From NCBI GenBank assembly GCA_026398135.1, contig JAPLTN010000006.1, forward strand, positions 56,204 to 120,203: a stretch of DNA of 64,000 nt, read 5' to 3'. Positions 17,131 to 25,530 of this stretch are shown here, piece after piece (position 1 is the stretch's first letter; each line of letters starts with the position of its first letter). The position numbers and the translations under genes are program-made. The notes beneath the pieces are model-generated. The model saw only the letters and a list, made by a program, of their open reading frames with translations, was not told where the DNA came from and did no database searches. The DNA comes from Verrucomicrobiota bacterium. Its GTDB lineage: Bacteria > Verrucomicrobiota > Verrucomicrobiia > Opitutales > Opitutaceae.

Positions 17131-18509
17131 TTCAAACCGAAGGGCAGAAGCTGGTAGCGTTTAACGACGGCATCGAGAACGGGGCCGGTGGGGGTGGCCG
17201 ACAGGTCGTCGCCAAGCGGGAGCGAGCGTTGGGGGAGGAAATTATTGATCAACACGCACGCGTCGGCGCTGACCATGAGGCCGAGGAGTTCGCCGGTCTT
17301 GCTCAGCACGAGGTCGCCGCGCGAGGGGGCGAAGTCGCCAAAGAGACGGCGGACGAGGCGGTTGTCCACTTTGACGTAGCCGGGGTTCTTGGGGTCGAGT
17401 TTGAAGGGCAGTTCGCCGTAGCCCGCGCCGCCCGCGCTGATAAGCACGGCTTCGGGAAATTTGAAGGGTTCGAGGGCGAGCAGGTAGGGTTCGCCGCCGA
17501 GGCGGGTGGCATCGGCGGGGACGAGCGGCACCACGATCAGGCGGGGATCGAGGGAGGTGAAATCGAGGCGGGCGGGGCGCACTTCCTCGGGGCCGCGAGC
17601 GAGCGTGAGTGCGAGGCGGTTCCAGTCGGGCTGCTGGGCGGGAGCACGGAGATCGAAGGGGGTGTCGTCGATGTGGAGCAGGGCGACGGTGTTTTTGCCG
17701 TCGCTGGCCAACACGGTGCGGCTTTCGGGGTCGCGGGTCACGGGGCCGAGAAAGGTGGTGCGGGCGGCGGCGAAACGGGCGCGGAGGCGGCGGGCGCGGA
17801 AGTCGTTGTAAAGGGTGTTGGCGTTGATCGGGCGGGCCTCGCGAATCTCTTTGCTAAGGGCGCTGGTTTGCTCGGCGATCTGGCCCACGCCGGCGGCGAG
17901 TTCGGTGGTGGTTTGCTGGACGCGCTGGCGGTCGGCGCGCTCGGCTTCGACGGCGGCGCGCAGGGTTTCGGTCTGGGTCTGGAGGATTTGTTTTTCGCGT
18001 TCGGCCACGCCGACGGTGACGGCGAGTTCTTCCACGCGGGCGCGGGCGGCGGCCTCGGCGGTGGTGACGCGGGTGAGCTCGGCTTCGCGGCGTTTGGCCT
18101 CGGCCTCGCGGGCGGCGAGTTCGGTGGCGAGCTGGGCGTTGCGAGCGCGCTCGGCCTCGGCGTTGAGGCGGGTGGCGGCCAATGTGGCGTCGAGCTGGGC
18201 GGCGGTTTTTTCGCTTTGGGCGAGGGTTTCGGCGAGGCGGGCGCGGGCCTGCTCGGTCTGGGCGCGCTCGGCCTCGGCGCGGGTCAAGTTTTGGGCGAGT
18301 TCATCGCGGCGGGTTTGTTCGTCAGCGAGGGAGAGCTGCATGACGGCGACGAGGTCCTGCTCGGGCGTGGCCGCGCCGGGGCGCGCGGCGGCGGCCGGGG
18401 CCGGGCGGGCCGTGGTCGGCGGCGCGGGCTTGGCGTCTTCCCAGCGGGTGAGCGCGAGCAGGCTCAGGAGCAGGAAGTCGCAGAGGATGAGCAGCAGGGT
18501 CTTGTTCAT
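17127..18509 (-). CDS. Membrane-anchored coiled-coil protein of unknown function
   Basis: 460 aa, not assigned to a named family. The N-terminal helix MNKTLLLILCDFLLLSLLAL anchors it in the inner membrane, with an Ala/Pro linker after it. About residues 50-210 form a long Ala/Glu/Arg-rich heptad region, presumably a coiled coil. The C-terminal 230 residues are globular (TLYNDFRARRLRARF, SRTVLASDGKNTVALLHID, GDLVLSKTGELLGLMVSAD). The last block resembles the strand-turn of trypsin-like proteases, but no Ser-His-Asp triad can be made out. It starts 18 bp after the upstream membrane-protein gene and overlaps the sulfatase-like gene, so the three probably work together. Confidence 0.7.
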   Translation of the reverse strand: MNKTLLLILCDFLLLSLLALTRWEDAKPAPPTTARPAPAAAARPGAATPEQDLVAVMQLSLADEQTRRDELAQNLTRAEAERAQTEQARARLAETLAQSEKTAAQLDATLAATRLNAEAERARNAQLATELAAREAEAKRREAELTRVTTAEAAARARVEELAVTVGVAEREKQILQTQTETLRAAVEAERADRQRVQQTTTELAAGVGQIAEQTSALSKEIREARPINANTLYNDFRARRLRARFAAARTTFLGPVTRDPESRTVLASDGKNTVALLHIDDTPFDLRAPAQQPDWNRLALTLARGPEEVRPARLDFTSLDPRLIVVPLVPADATRLGGEPYLLALEPFKFPEAVLISAGGAGYGELPFKLDPKNPGYVKVDNRLVRRLFGDFAPSRGDLVLSKTGELLGLMVSADACVLINNFLPQRSLPLGDDLSATPTGPVLDAVVKRYQLLPFGLK

Positions 18510-18527
18510 GGCCGGGGCGGACGCGGT

Positions 18528-20249
18528 TTAGCGGGCCTTGCCGGGGTCGCCGCCGGCCACGATGGCGTCCTGGGCGGCGAGGATGAGGCGGGTTTTGAAG
18601 GGGCGCACGTGGCGGATCTTTATGAGGGCCACGCAGCTGATGCCGAGAAGGTTGGAGGAGTAGGCGGCGAGCAGGTTGGGCTCGATCAGGCCGAGCACTT
18701 GGAAGACCAGGGCGGTGGCGGTGCCGCCGATACCGAGGTAGAGGCCGCCGTCGAAGAGGTTTTCCTCGTTCTCCATCAGGCGGAGTTTGACGAGGGGCGG
18801 CAGGGCGAGCGCGTCGAGCGAGCGGATCTTGGCGAGGCAGATCAGATACATGCTGATCTGGAGCGCGCCAAAGAGCGCGATGGCGAGGAGGGAGTGGAGG
18901 TCCATGGCGAAAGAGGGAACGAGGGTTTTTAGGGTGGCGGGGTCGGCGAGATTGCCCAGCACCGGCATGGCGAGGGTGAGCCCGTCGAGGCGCGGCGGGG
19001 CGGAGCGCCCGAGGTAAGGTTCGGTGGCGAGAATAAAGGCTCCGGTGGCGACGAGGGCGAGCACGCCGCTGCGGGCGTGAAACATTCCGGGGTCGTCGGT
19101 GGTGGAGCCGGGCGCGGGAGTGGGAGCAAGAGTGCGCAGGCTGCGGTCAAGGGCACGAAGGACGAGATAAGCACCGCCCACGCAGAGCGCGAAACGCAGG
19201 GCCAGCGCCCAATCGGGGTGACGCAGGGCGAGGCCGACCAGCGGACCGGGAGCGGGGGCGTTTTGGCGGTTCACCGGCACGCCGCGCGCGAGCATCAGGC
19301 GGACCGCGCCCTGGCCCTGCGCTAGGGCGAAACGCAAATCGGCTTCGGGGTCGGCGGGGTGGCGAAGGCGGAAGGCGGTCACGCGTTCGGCGGAGTTGTC
19401 CACCAAGGCGGCGGCGAGGGTGAGCGCGAAAGGTTCGCCGCCGGCGCGGGCGAGGCGGCCCAGCTCGGACCAGGTGGCGCGGGTCTCGACCGTGCCGACC
19501 ACGGCGGTGAGTTGTCGCCAATCGAGGCGGCGGCCCAGCGCGAGCAAGTCCATGAGAAGGGCTTGGTGGGACGCGCCGAGGTCGCCGCGGACGAGGGCGG
19601 CGCGGGTTTCTTCACGCCAGAGTTTCGCGAGGGCGGGCGGCAGGTGTTCGCCTTGCTGGAGCAGCGCAAAGAGCAGGCCGAGGGCCTCGAAGGTTTGTCC
19701 ACCGGGCAGACCGGCGGGGACGAAACGGCCGGTGTTTTTGAGTTTTAACAATTCCAGGGTGTCGCGCACCGCCGCGTTGCGGGAGCCGCCAAGAAAGTCC
19801 CGCAAGGCGACGCGGGCCTCGGCGGTGACGAAGAACTGCAACACCGGCGTGCTTTCGCCGCGGGCGGTGGCGGCGCGGGCGGCGACCTGGCGGGTAAGCG
19901 GGAGCAGGAAAGGGTCTTCGCCGCCCCAGGGAATCAGGGCGGGCTCGCGTTTGGCGAAGGCGTGGAGGCCGTTGTCGAGCAGGGCGGTCTGCGCGGGGGG
20001 CAGGCCCGCCGCGCGCGCGGCGGCTAGGAGGAGGGCGGCGGGGCCGGGCTGGGCGGCATCAAGGCGGGCCTCGCCCAAATCGGCCAACGTGGGCGTATCT
20101 GCACCGGCTTCAGTGAGCAGGGCGGGGGCGAGGGAGCCCAGGTGCACCGGAACTGCCCAAGCGCCGAGCAAGAGGAGCAAACCCAGCGCGAGTCCGAGCC
20201 CCGCCCCGGCAATCGGGGCGCGGCGAGGGATTTCGGCGGGGGCGTTCAT
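18528..20249 (-). CDS. Polytopic membrane protein of unknown function
   Basis: 573 aa, family not recognised. A first membrane helix near residues 15-35 (GAGLGLALGLLLLLGAWAVP) is followed by a roughly 300-residue Ala/Leu-rich soluble helical region. It ends with an ankyrin-like fragment (ALAQGQGAVRLMLARGVPVN). Four or five further membrane helices follow from about residue 335 (ALALRFALCVGGAYLVLRAL, GVLALVATGAFILAT, LLAIALFGALQISMYLICLA, and a helix around LYLGIGGTATALVFQVLGL). It is first in the three-gene operon with the coiled-coil and sulfatase-like proteins. A scaffold for the coiled-coil partner is conceivable but unproven. Confidence 0.7.
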   Translation of the reverse strand: MNAPAEIPRRAPIAGAGLGLALGLLLLLGAWAVPVHLGSLAPALLTEAGADTPTLADLGEARLDAAQPGPAALLLAAARAAGLPPAQTALLDNGLHAFAKREPALIPWGGEDPFLLPLTRQVAARAATARGESTPVLQFFVTAEARVALRDFLGGSRNAAVRDTLELLKLKNTGRFVPAGLPGGQTFEALGLLFALLQQGEHLPPALAKLWREETRAALVRGDLGASHQALLMDLLALGRRLDWRQLTAVVGTVETRATWSELGRLARAGGEPFALTLAAALVDNSAERVTAFRLRHPADPEADLRFALAQGQGAVRLMLARGVPVNRQNAPAPGPLVGLALRHPDWALALRFALCVGGAYLVLRALDRSLRTLAPTPAPGSTTDDPGMFHARSGVLALVATGAFILATEPYLGRSAPPRLDGLTLAMPVLGNLADPATLKTLVPSFAMDLHSLLAIALFGALQISMYLICLAKIRSLDALALPPLVKLRLMENEENLFDGGLYLGIGGTATALVFQVLGLIEPNLLAAYSSNLLGISCVALIKIRHVRPFKTRLILAAQDAIVAGGDPGKAR

Positions 20250-20332
20250 GGCGTGGTGAGTATTGGTTTGCGGGGCGCGGTGGCAAATCCACGCTTTAAC
20301 GCCTCCCGCAAGTAATGCTTCTCTACCGACCC

Positions 20333-20896
20333 ATGTCGCTCGCGATTGTTCACTACAATGCCCCCGTGCTTCGCCAAAAAGGCGCGGCGGTGGCGAATTT
20401 CGGCCCCGGCCTCGTCAAACTCGCGGCCGATATGGTCGCGACCATGCACGGCGCGCGCGGCATCGGTCTGGCCGCCCAGCAAATCGGCCATGCGTTGCAG
20501 CTTTGCGTCGTCGATTTGCGAGAGAGCGACCGAGATTTTTATTGGGAGCTGGACGGTGCCCAGCCGCCGCTGGAGTTGATCATGCCTATGGTCTTGGCCA
20601 ATCCGCAGGTGGAGATTCTGCCTTCGGAAAAGATCAGCTACGAGGAAGGTTGTCTCTCGTTCCCCGAAATCCGGGGTGACATCACCCGGCCGGATCGCAT
20701 CCGCGTGACGTATCAGGATGCGCAAGGCACGCCGCACACCTTGACCTGCAACGGGCTTTTCGGGCGCTGCATCCAGCACGAGGTCGATCATCTCAATGGC
20801 ACGCTCTTCATCGACCGGATGGACAAAGGCGTGAGACGCTCGGTCGAGCGCGCGATCAAGAAACTGGCCGAACAGACTAAGTCGCCCGCCTGCTAA
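20333..20896 (+). CDS. def: Peptide deformylase
   Basis: Metalloenzyme of 187 aa that removes the formyl group from nascent proteins. All three family motifs are intact: GIGLAAQQIG, EEGCLSFP (Cys metal ligand) and QHEVDHLNG (HExxH-type metal ligands and catalytic Glu). The ATG at 20333 (MSLAIVHYNAPVLRQ) fits the usual short N-terminus; an ATG at 20315 would add six residues. It is transcribed divergently from the unknown membrane operon. No fmt (formyltransferase) gene is adjacent, unlike in many genomes. Confidence 0.95.
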   Translation: MSLAIVHYNAPVLRQKGAAVANFGPGLVKLAADMVATMHGARGIGLAAQQIGHALQLCVVDLRESDRDFYWELDGAQPPLELIMPMVLANPQVEILPSEKISYEEGCLSFPEIRGDITRPDRIRVTYQDAQGTPHTLTCNGLFGRCIQHEVDHLNGTLFIDRMDKGVRRSVERAIKKLAEQTKSPAC

Positions 20897-21196
20897 GGCT
20901 CAGTGCGCCGTGCCCGGTGTCGCTTGAGGAGCGCTCGAGGGGAAGTGAAAAATCCCTCCAATATGTTGAGCCTCCGAATGTAACGAGGGCTTACGGGGAA
21001 TAATTCATGGCTTTTTCGCCAAATCCGTAAAATAAGTTGCCCGGTCGCCTACCCCTAAGCGACCGGGCATTTGCTTTCTTAGTTACCCCAAAACTCCTGT
21101 TTGCACAGGAGAAGTGAAAAGTGATGTGATGAGAAGTAGGGTTTGCGCGGTCTTCGTCAATACATTCTCTAAAAATTTTTCCTCTCTTTTTATTAA
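20897..21196. other. Intergenic region between def and ygfZ
   Basis: About 300 bases, with an AT-rich right end (ATTCTCTAAAAATTTTTCC) that could be the ygfZ promoter. It contains the GCGACCGGGCA hairpin listed separately and a short CTCCTGTTTGCACAGGAG hairpin near 21090. No tRNA or open frame with family features was seen. Confidence 0.5.
21038..21069 (+). terminator. Probable terminator downstream of peptide deformylase
   Basis: A perfect 11-bp stem, TGCCCGGTCGC with GCGACCGGGCA, a 10-base loop, and a T-rich tail (TTTGCTTTCTT). It lies 140 bases after the def stop. Confidence 0.7.
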
Positions 21197-22147
21197 ATGC
21201 TTTCAACAAGTGATTTGATCTCAACTTTCAAAACCGTGTCCGGAGTCGCGCACGCCTCCCCTTCGACCTGGTTGCGGGTAACTGGAGCGGATGCGACCGG
21301 CTTTTTACAGGGCCAATGCACCCAGGAACTGCGAAACCTGAAGCCGGGTCAGACCACGTGGGCGCTCTGGTTGAACCTCAAGGGCCGGGTGCAGGCCGAG
21401 TGTCTCCTGCTGCGCGGTGAAAACGATACGTGGTGGCTTTGGCATGCGCATGGCGCAGGGGAAAGCCTGCAAACGCGCCTAGAGGAATTCATCATCGCGG
21501 ATGACGTGACAGTGGAAAATGCCGGAGCAGCTGGCGATTGGACCCAAGTTACCTTAGCCGGTCCCGTGGCGGCGGCGTGGGTCCTCTCCTTAGGCGGCAG
21601 TCTCCCGCCGGTAGGCACCTGGGTGGCGCTGGGGGATGGTTTTCTTTTCGCCGGTCGGCGCGGCCAGGTCGAGATTTGGGACTGGCTGCGACCAAGCTCC
21701 CGCACGTCTCCGGCACTTCCGGAAGAACTTGGCAACCTCGACCACAAGGCCCTCACTCGCGCCCGAATCGCAGCCGGCGTCCCTGCCATTCCCGTGGAGT
21801 TTGGGCCGCAAGATCTACCGCAGGAGGCGGGATTGGAGGATGTCGCGATTTCATTCACCAAGGGATGCTACCTTGGCCAGGAAATCATGGCCCGGCTGCA
21901 CGCGATGGGACAGGTGCGGCGCAGATTGCTGCGCGTGACGGGCCCGGGCTCAACGCCGGTGACGGGATCAGCCGTGACCGCGAAATTGAGCGGGAAACGT
22001 ATCGGCGAAATACGTGCAGCCGTGGATGACGGTCATGGCAACTGGATCGGGCTGGCGATGGTCACTTTGCTCGGCTTGGGCGATACCGAATGCCTTGCTC
22101 TCGAAAACGAACCCGGGCGGACCGTGCAGTTATTCGATGCCCATTGA
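21197..22147 (+). CDS. ygfZ: Folate-binding protein YgfZ/CAF17 family
   Basis: Tetrahydrofolate-binding protein of 316 aa needed for maturation or repair of certain iron-sulfur proteins. The GcvT-like N-terminal domain has WLRVTGADATGFLQGQCTQE. The diagnostic YgfZ/IBA57 motif is present as KGCYLGQEIMARLH, with the single conserved Cys. The C-terminal domain holds GKRIGEIRAAV. It starts at the ATG at 21197 and is monocistronic in appearance, between def and a TonB receptor gene. Confidence 0.9.
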   Translation: MLSTSDLISTFKTVSGVAHASPSTWLRVTGADATGFLQGQCTQELRNLKPGQTTWALWLNLKGRVQAECLLLRGENDTWWLWHAHGAGESLQTRLEEFIIADDVTVENAGAAGDWTQVTLAGPVAAAWVLSLGGSLPPVGTWVALGDGFLFAGRRGQVEIWDWLRPSSRTSPALPEELGNLDHKALTRARIAAGVPAIPVEFGPQDLPQEAGLEDVAISFTKGCYLGQEIMARLHAMGQVRRRLLRVTGPGSTPVTGSAVTAKLSGKRIGEIRAAVDDGHGNWIGLAMVTLLGLGDTECLALENEPGRTVQLFDAH

Positions 22148-22256
22148 TGGTGTTGCTCCGACCTAACATTTACCCATTTCGCAACTATTTGGAGCGCAGG
22201 TGGACCTGTAAATTATCACGATGACCCTTCCCTAAGTCATAACAATCCAACCATCC

Positions 22257-24698
22257 ATGATCAACCGTCATCTCACCCTGCGCCTGCTGGCGCTCATGTC
22301 CACCTTGGGCACGACCTACCACGCTCATGCGCAAACCCCAGCCGCAGCCCCGGCTTCCTCTGAGGTCGTCACCCTCGAGAAAATGGACGTAAATGCCGTC
22401 CCCATCGAGCAAAACATCATGCCGACCTCGCGGCCCTTTAATTCCGTCTTCGGCACCGACGACAACATCTCCGACATTCCGCGTAACGTCACCATCATCT
22501 CCCGCGAGCAGCTGAGCGCCATCGCCATCCAAGACGTGCGCGACTTCTCCAAGCTCACCTCCTCTTCCTACACCCGCACCAACTTCGGCGCCGTCGGCAA
22601 CCCCGACATCCGCGGTTCCTCCGCCGACGTCATGCAAAACGGTATGCGTGAGCGCTATACCTCCAACGGCAACGGCATGCCGATCGACTTTAATACCATC
22701 GAGTCGGTCAATATCGTCAAAGGCCCGGCCACCGTGATTCAAGGTGCCTCCGCTTACGTAGGCGGCTATGTGGACTTGATCACCAAACGCCCCACCTTCG
22801 ACGGCCCCAAGGGCTCGGTCAGCACCACCGTCGGCACCGACGACATCTTTCGCTACACTGCGGATTACGGCGCGCCGATCTCTGACAAACTCGCCTACCG
22901 CGTGAGTTACTCCGGCGAGAACAGCAACGGTTACTACGACAACGAATTTCGTAAATCCAACTCCCTTTACGGAGCGCTTACATGGAAGCCTAACTCGAAG
23001 TACGAACTCTTCGTTAACGGTTACGGCACCTACATCGAATACACGGAAAACTTCGGCATTAACCGCCCTACCCAAGATCTGATTGATAACCACCGTTACC
23101 GGACCGGCATCAACGTAAACAACGGCGCAGGAGCGCCTTCGGATCCTCAAAACTCGAAAAACGTCATCACGTCGTCTTTTGATTTTCCCTTCGCCGTGCT
23201 CGGCGCGCCCAAGGCGAACGCGAACCTCTACTACGCTGGTCCTTTCGCGAAGAATAACATAGCCTACGGCCCATCGGTCTCGATTGACCGCCGCACGCGC
23301 CTGCTCCGTCCGGACGACAACTCCACCGCGAACAACTACAAGTTTCAGGCCATCCAGACCGTGGAGCTGAATCCCGACGCCAAAATCGTGAACAACAACC
23401 TGTTCACCTACACCAAGCGCGACACCCAGAGCTCTTATTATTACTCGGAGGTCGTGGATCCCACCATCTCGCTCGAAAGCCGCACCGAATACCAACGCAA
23501 GATCGACGAACATCGCATCAACGTCGGCCTCGACGCCCGCTACCTCACGGTTAAATCCTACAGCGACTTCGGCTTCGAGCCTGCCGCCGCTTGGGATATC
23601 ACCAAGGACAACAGCTTCATCAACGTACGCAACTCCACCGCTCCAGCGTTCGGCTGGGCCAGCTCCCTCGGCAACAGTCGCGTCCCAGTCCCCGGACACC
23701 CCGGCCGCTACTACGGCGTAGGTTCCTTTAATTCTGACGCCAACGAATCCGATGGTATTACCGTCGGCCCCTTCGCTCAGGGTGACTGGAAGCTCAGCGA
23801 CAAGCTCAAGCTGCTCACCGGTGCGCGTGCGGACTTCCTCCATGCCAATTCCAAACTCGACGCCAACGCCACCGGCAACGGCATCGCGGCCGACGATTCG
23901 GTCGATGTGATTCTCCCCAACTTGAACGGAAGCTTGGTCTTCAAGCCTGTGCCCAAGTTGACGACTTACTTCACTTACAACTACAGCCGCAACACCGCCG
24001 GTGCCGAAGGAAATGGCGGCGGCTACTTGCTCACCCGCACCGATTCCAACACCGGCGCCGTGCTCGGCATCGATCCAGATTCCTACAAAACTCCTGCCTC
24101 CCTCTACGAGACAGGCGCCAAATATTCCGCCTTGGATGGCAAGCTGTTCTTTGGCGCCGCCCTCTTCGATCAGACCTATACGCGCAAATCCCAGGGATCC
24201 GCTGCGACCGAATATCATAACGTGGGCTTGGAGTTTGAGGTTAACTATCAACCCAACAAAAACTTCTACTCGACCTTTGCCTACACGGTCATCGATAGCG
24301 AAGCCGGCGCGGCTGGCTTTGAAGCCAGCTCCGTCAATCCCGCCGCTCCCGAGGTCGTCAGCGCGAATTTCGCCAAAAGCCTCCGCACCCAAGGCTTGCC
24401 CAAGCATCAATTCAATTCCCTCGCCAGCTACACCTTTGATAATGGCTTCGGTGCCTCGATCAACGGTCGTCTGCACAGCGAGATTAACAATAATTGGGCC
24501 GGAACCATCGTGATCCCATGGCAATACGAATTCGACGCCTCGTTGTTCTATTCCTACAAACGCTGGACCACGCGTTTGACCGTCCTGAACTTCACCGACG
24601 AATGGAACTGGTCGCCACCCAATGCGGTTTACGGCCTGGAATCCATCAAGCTCGACCCTGGTATCCGCGCCGAGCTGACCGTGGCCTACAAGTTCTAA
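22257..24698 (+). CDS. TonB-dependent outer-membrane receptor (siderophore-receptor-like)
   Basis: 813-aa outer-membrane channel. The signal peptide runs to about residue 26 (ending HAHA-Q). A TonB-box-like segment (VVTLEKMDVNAVP) precedes the plug domain (IPRNVTIISREQLSAIAIQD, PDIRGSSADVMQNGM, VNIVKGPATVIQG). A roughly 600-residue beta-barrel ends in ELTVAYKF, whose terminal Phe is the usual outer-membrane insertion signal. The plug wording matches siderophore-type receptors more than SusC types. No iron-uptake or biosynthesis gene is next to it and no Fur box was identified, so the ligand is unknown. Energy would come from ExbB/ExbD/TonB such as those at the left end. Confidence 0.9.
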   Translation: MINRHLTLRLLALMSTLGTTYHAHAQTPAAAPASSEVVTLEKMDVNAVPIEQNIMPTSRPFNSVFGTDDNISDIPRNVTIISREQLSAIAIQDVRDFSKLTSSSYTRTNFGAVGNPDIRGSSADVMQNGMRERYTSNGNGMPIDFNTIESVNIVKGPATVIQGASAYVGGYVDLITKRPTFDGPKGSVSTTVGTDDIFRYTADYGAPISDKLAYRVSYSGENSNGYYDNEFRKSNSLYGALTWKPNSKYELFVNGYGTYIEYTENFGINRPTQDLIDNHRYRTGINVNNGAGAPSDPQNSKNVITSSFDFPFAVLGAPKANANLYYAGPFAKNNIAYGPSVSIDRRTRLLRPDDNSTANNYKFQAIQTVELNPDAKIVNNNLFTYTKRDTQSSYYYSEVVDPTISLESRTEYQRKIDEHRINVGLDARYLTVKSYSDFGFEPAAAWDITKDNSFINVRNSTAPAFGWASSLGNSRVPVPGHPGRYYGVGSFNSDANESDGITVGPFAQGDWKLSDKLKLLTGARADFLHANSKLDANATGNGIAADDSVDVILPNLNGSLVFKPVPKLTTYFTYNYSRNTAGAEGNGGGYLLTRTDSNTGAVLGIDPDSYKTPASLYETGAKYSALDGKLFFGAALFDQTYTRKSQGSAATEYHNVGLEFEVNYQPNKNFYSTFAYTVIDSEAGAAGFEASSVNPAAPEVVSANFAKSLRTQGLPKHQFNSLASYTFDNGFGASINGRLHSEINNNWAGTIVIPWQYEFDASLFYSYKRWTTRLTVLNFTDEWNWSPPNAVYGLESIKLDPGIRAELTVAYKF

Positions 24699-24732
24699 AC
24701 TTCGTTCCTGCACCACCCGCCTGAGCGCCATC

Positions 24733-24765
24733 GCCGCCGCCCCGCAACGGGCGGCGGCTTTTTTT
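24733..24765 (+). terminator. Rho-independent terminator of the TonB-receptor gene
   Basis: GCCGCCGCCCC hairpin (stem GCCGCCGCCC with GGGCGGCGGC) followed directly by seven T, 35 bases after the receptor stop. Confidence 0.92.
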
Positions 24766-24896
24766 GACTCCGCCGCCGTGCCTCTACAGACCTCCCCCCA
24801 GCCATCCGATCGCACACCGTCCGCAAAAAGCCCTCAACTCCACGCTTGGCCGCGCCGCACGCACCACCCAAGTTGCTCCGCCCCCTGTCCCTCCGC

Positions 24897-25340
24897 ATGT
24901 CTTCCCTCGTCTCGTCTCTGCCCGCGCCCAGCGCAAAAACTCCCTTTCTCGCTGGCGCCGCCTTTTTTAGCGCGCTGGCCGGCTTCATCGCCTGGCTCGC
25001 CATCAAACCCTTGGGCGCAGCCGAACTGCTCGGCATCGCCGCCTGCTCGGCCGCCACCGGAGCCGCCGCCACCTTTCCGTTCGCGGTCGATTTTGCCCGC
25101 CGACTCACCGTTACCCCGCCCACAGTCTGCACCGAGACTCTGGCAACCCGCGTCGCCGAACTTTTGGAAGAAAACCGCCAAACCGAAATCCGCGCCGCAG
25201 TCGCCGCCACCCCGCCCCGCGTAATCGATAGCGACACCGTCGCCACCCCCGCCGGCACCAAACCCCGCCTCGGTCGCGGCCTCCTCGGCCTCATGCACGC
25301 CCCCGGGGCTGTTACTCCACCACCCACTCCGCAGCACTAG
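24897..25340 (+). CDS. Small membrane protein of unknown function
   Basis: 147 aa, not recognised. I use the ATG at 24897 (MSSLVSSLPAPSAKTPFLAG); a TTG at 24846 would extend it by 17 residues. Two hydrophobic stretches at about residues 18-34 (FLAGAAFFSALAGFIAW) and 43-62 (LLGIAACSAATGAAATFPF) look like a membrane hairpin. A charged helix follows (ETLATRVAELLEENRQTEIR), then a basic low-complexity tail. Coding is supported by third-position GC like the neighbours and by a TAG stop, but no homology is visible. Confidence 0.55.
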   Translation: MSSLVSSLPAPSAKTPFLAGAAFFSALAGFIAWLAIKPLGAAELLGIAACSAATGAAATFPFAVDFARRLTVTPPTVCTETLATRVAELLEENRQTEIRAAVAATPPRVIDSDTVATPAGTKPRLGRGLLGLMHAPGAVTPPPTPQH

Positions 25341-25530
25341 CCAGTCCGAGGCCGTCACGTTTTCCAGTGGGGTTATGTCCATCAGGGAAGACTCTGTGTT
25401 ATGCCGTTATCCTTGTTTGACCAGGAAACGCATAATCTCCCTAAGTGTTTAAGATTTTGGCAGATAGTGCCGTTTATAAAAGCGCATTTCGCGCATCCTT
25501 CCTCTATAAACCACCCGGCCTTCCTGTCCC

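Noticed and set aside
17229..18932. 567-aa plus-strand open frame opposite the coiled-coil gene
   Set aside because: Its Gly/Ala repetitive translation mirrors the coiled-coil codons on the other strand; no start context or homology.
22148..22256. Cobalamin or other riboswitch upstream of the first TonB receptor
   Set aside because: Only about 110 bases are available and no known riboswitch core was recognised.
22185..24815. 876-aa minus-strand open frame opposite the TonB receptor
   Set aside because: The plus-strand frame has a signal peptide, plug motifs and terminal Phe; the antisense frame has none of these.
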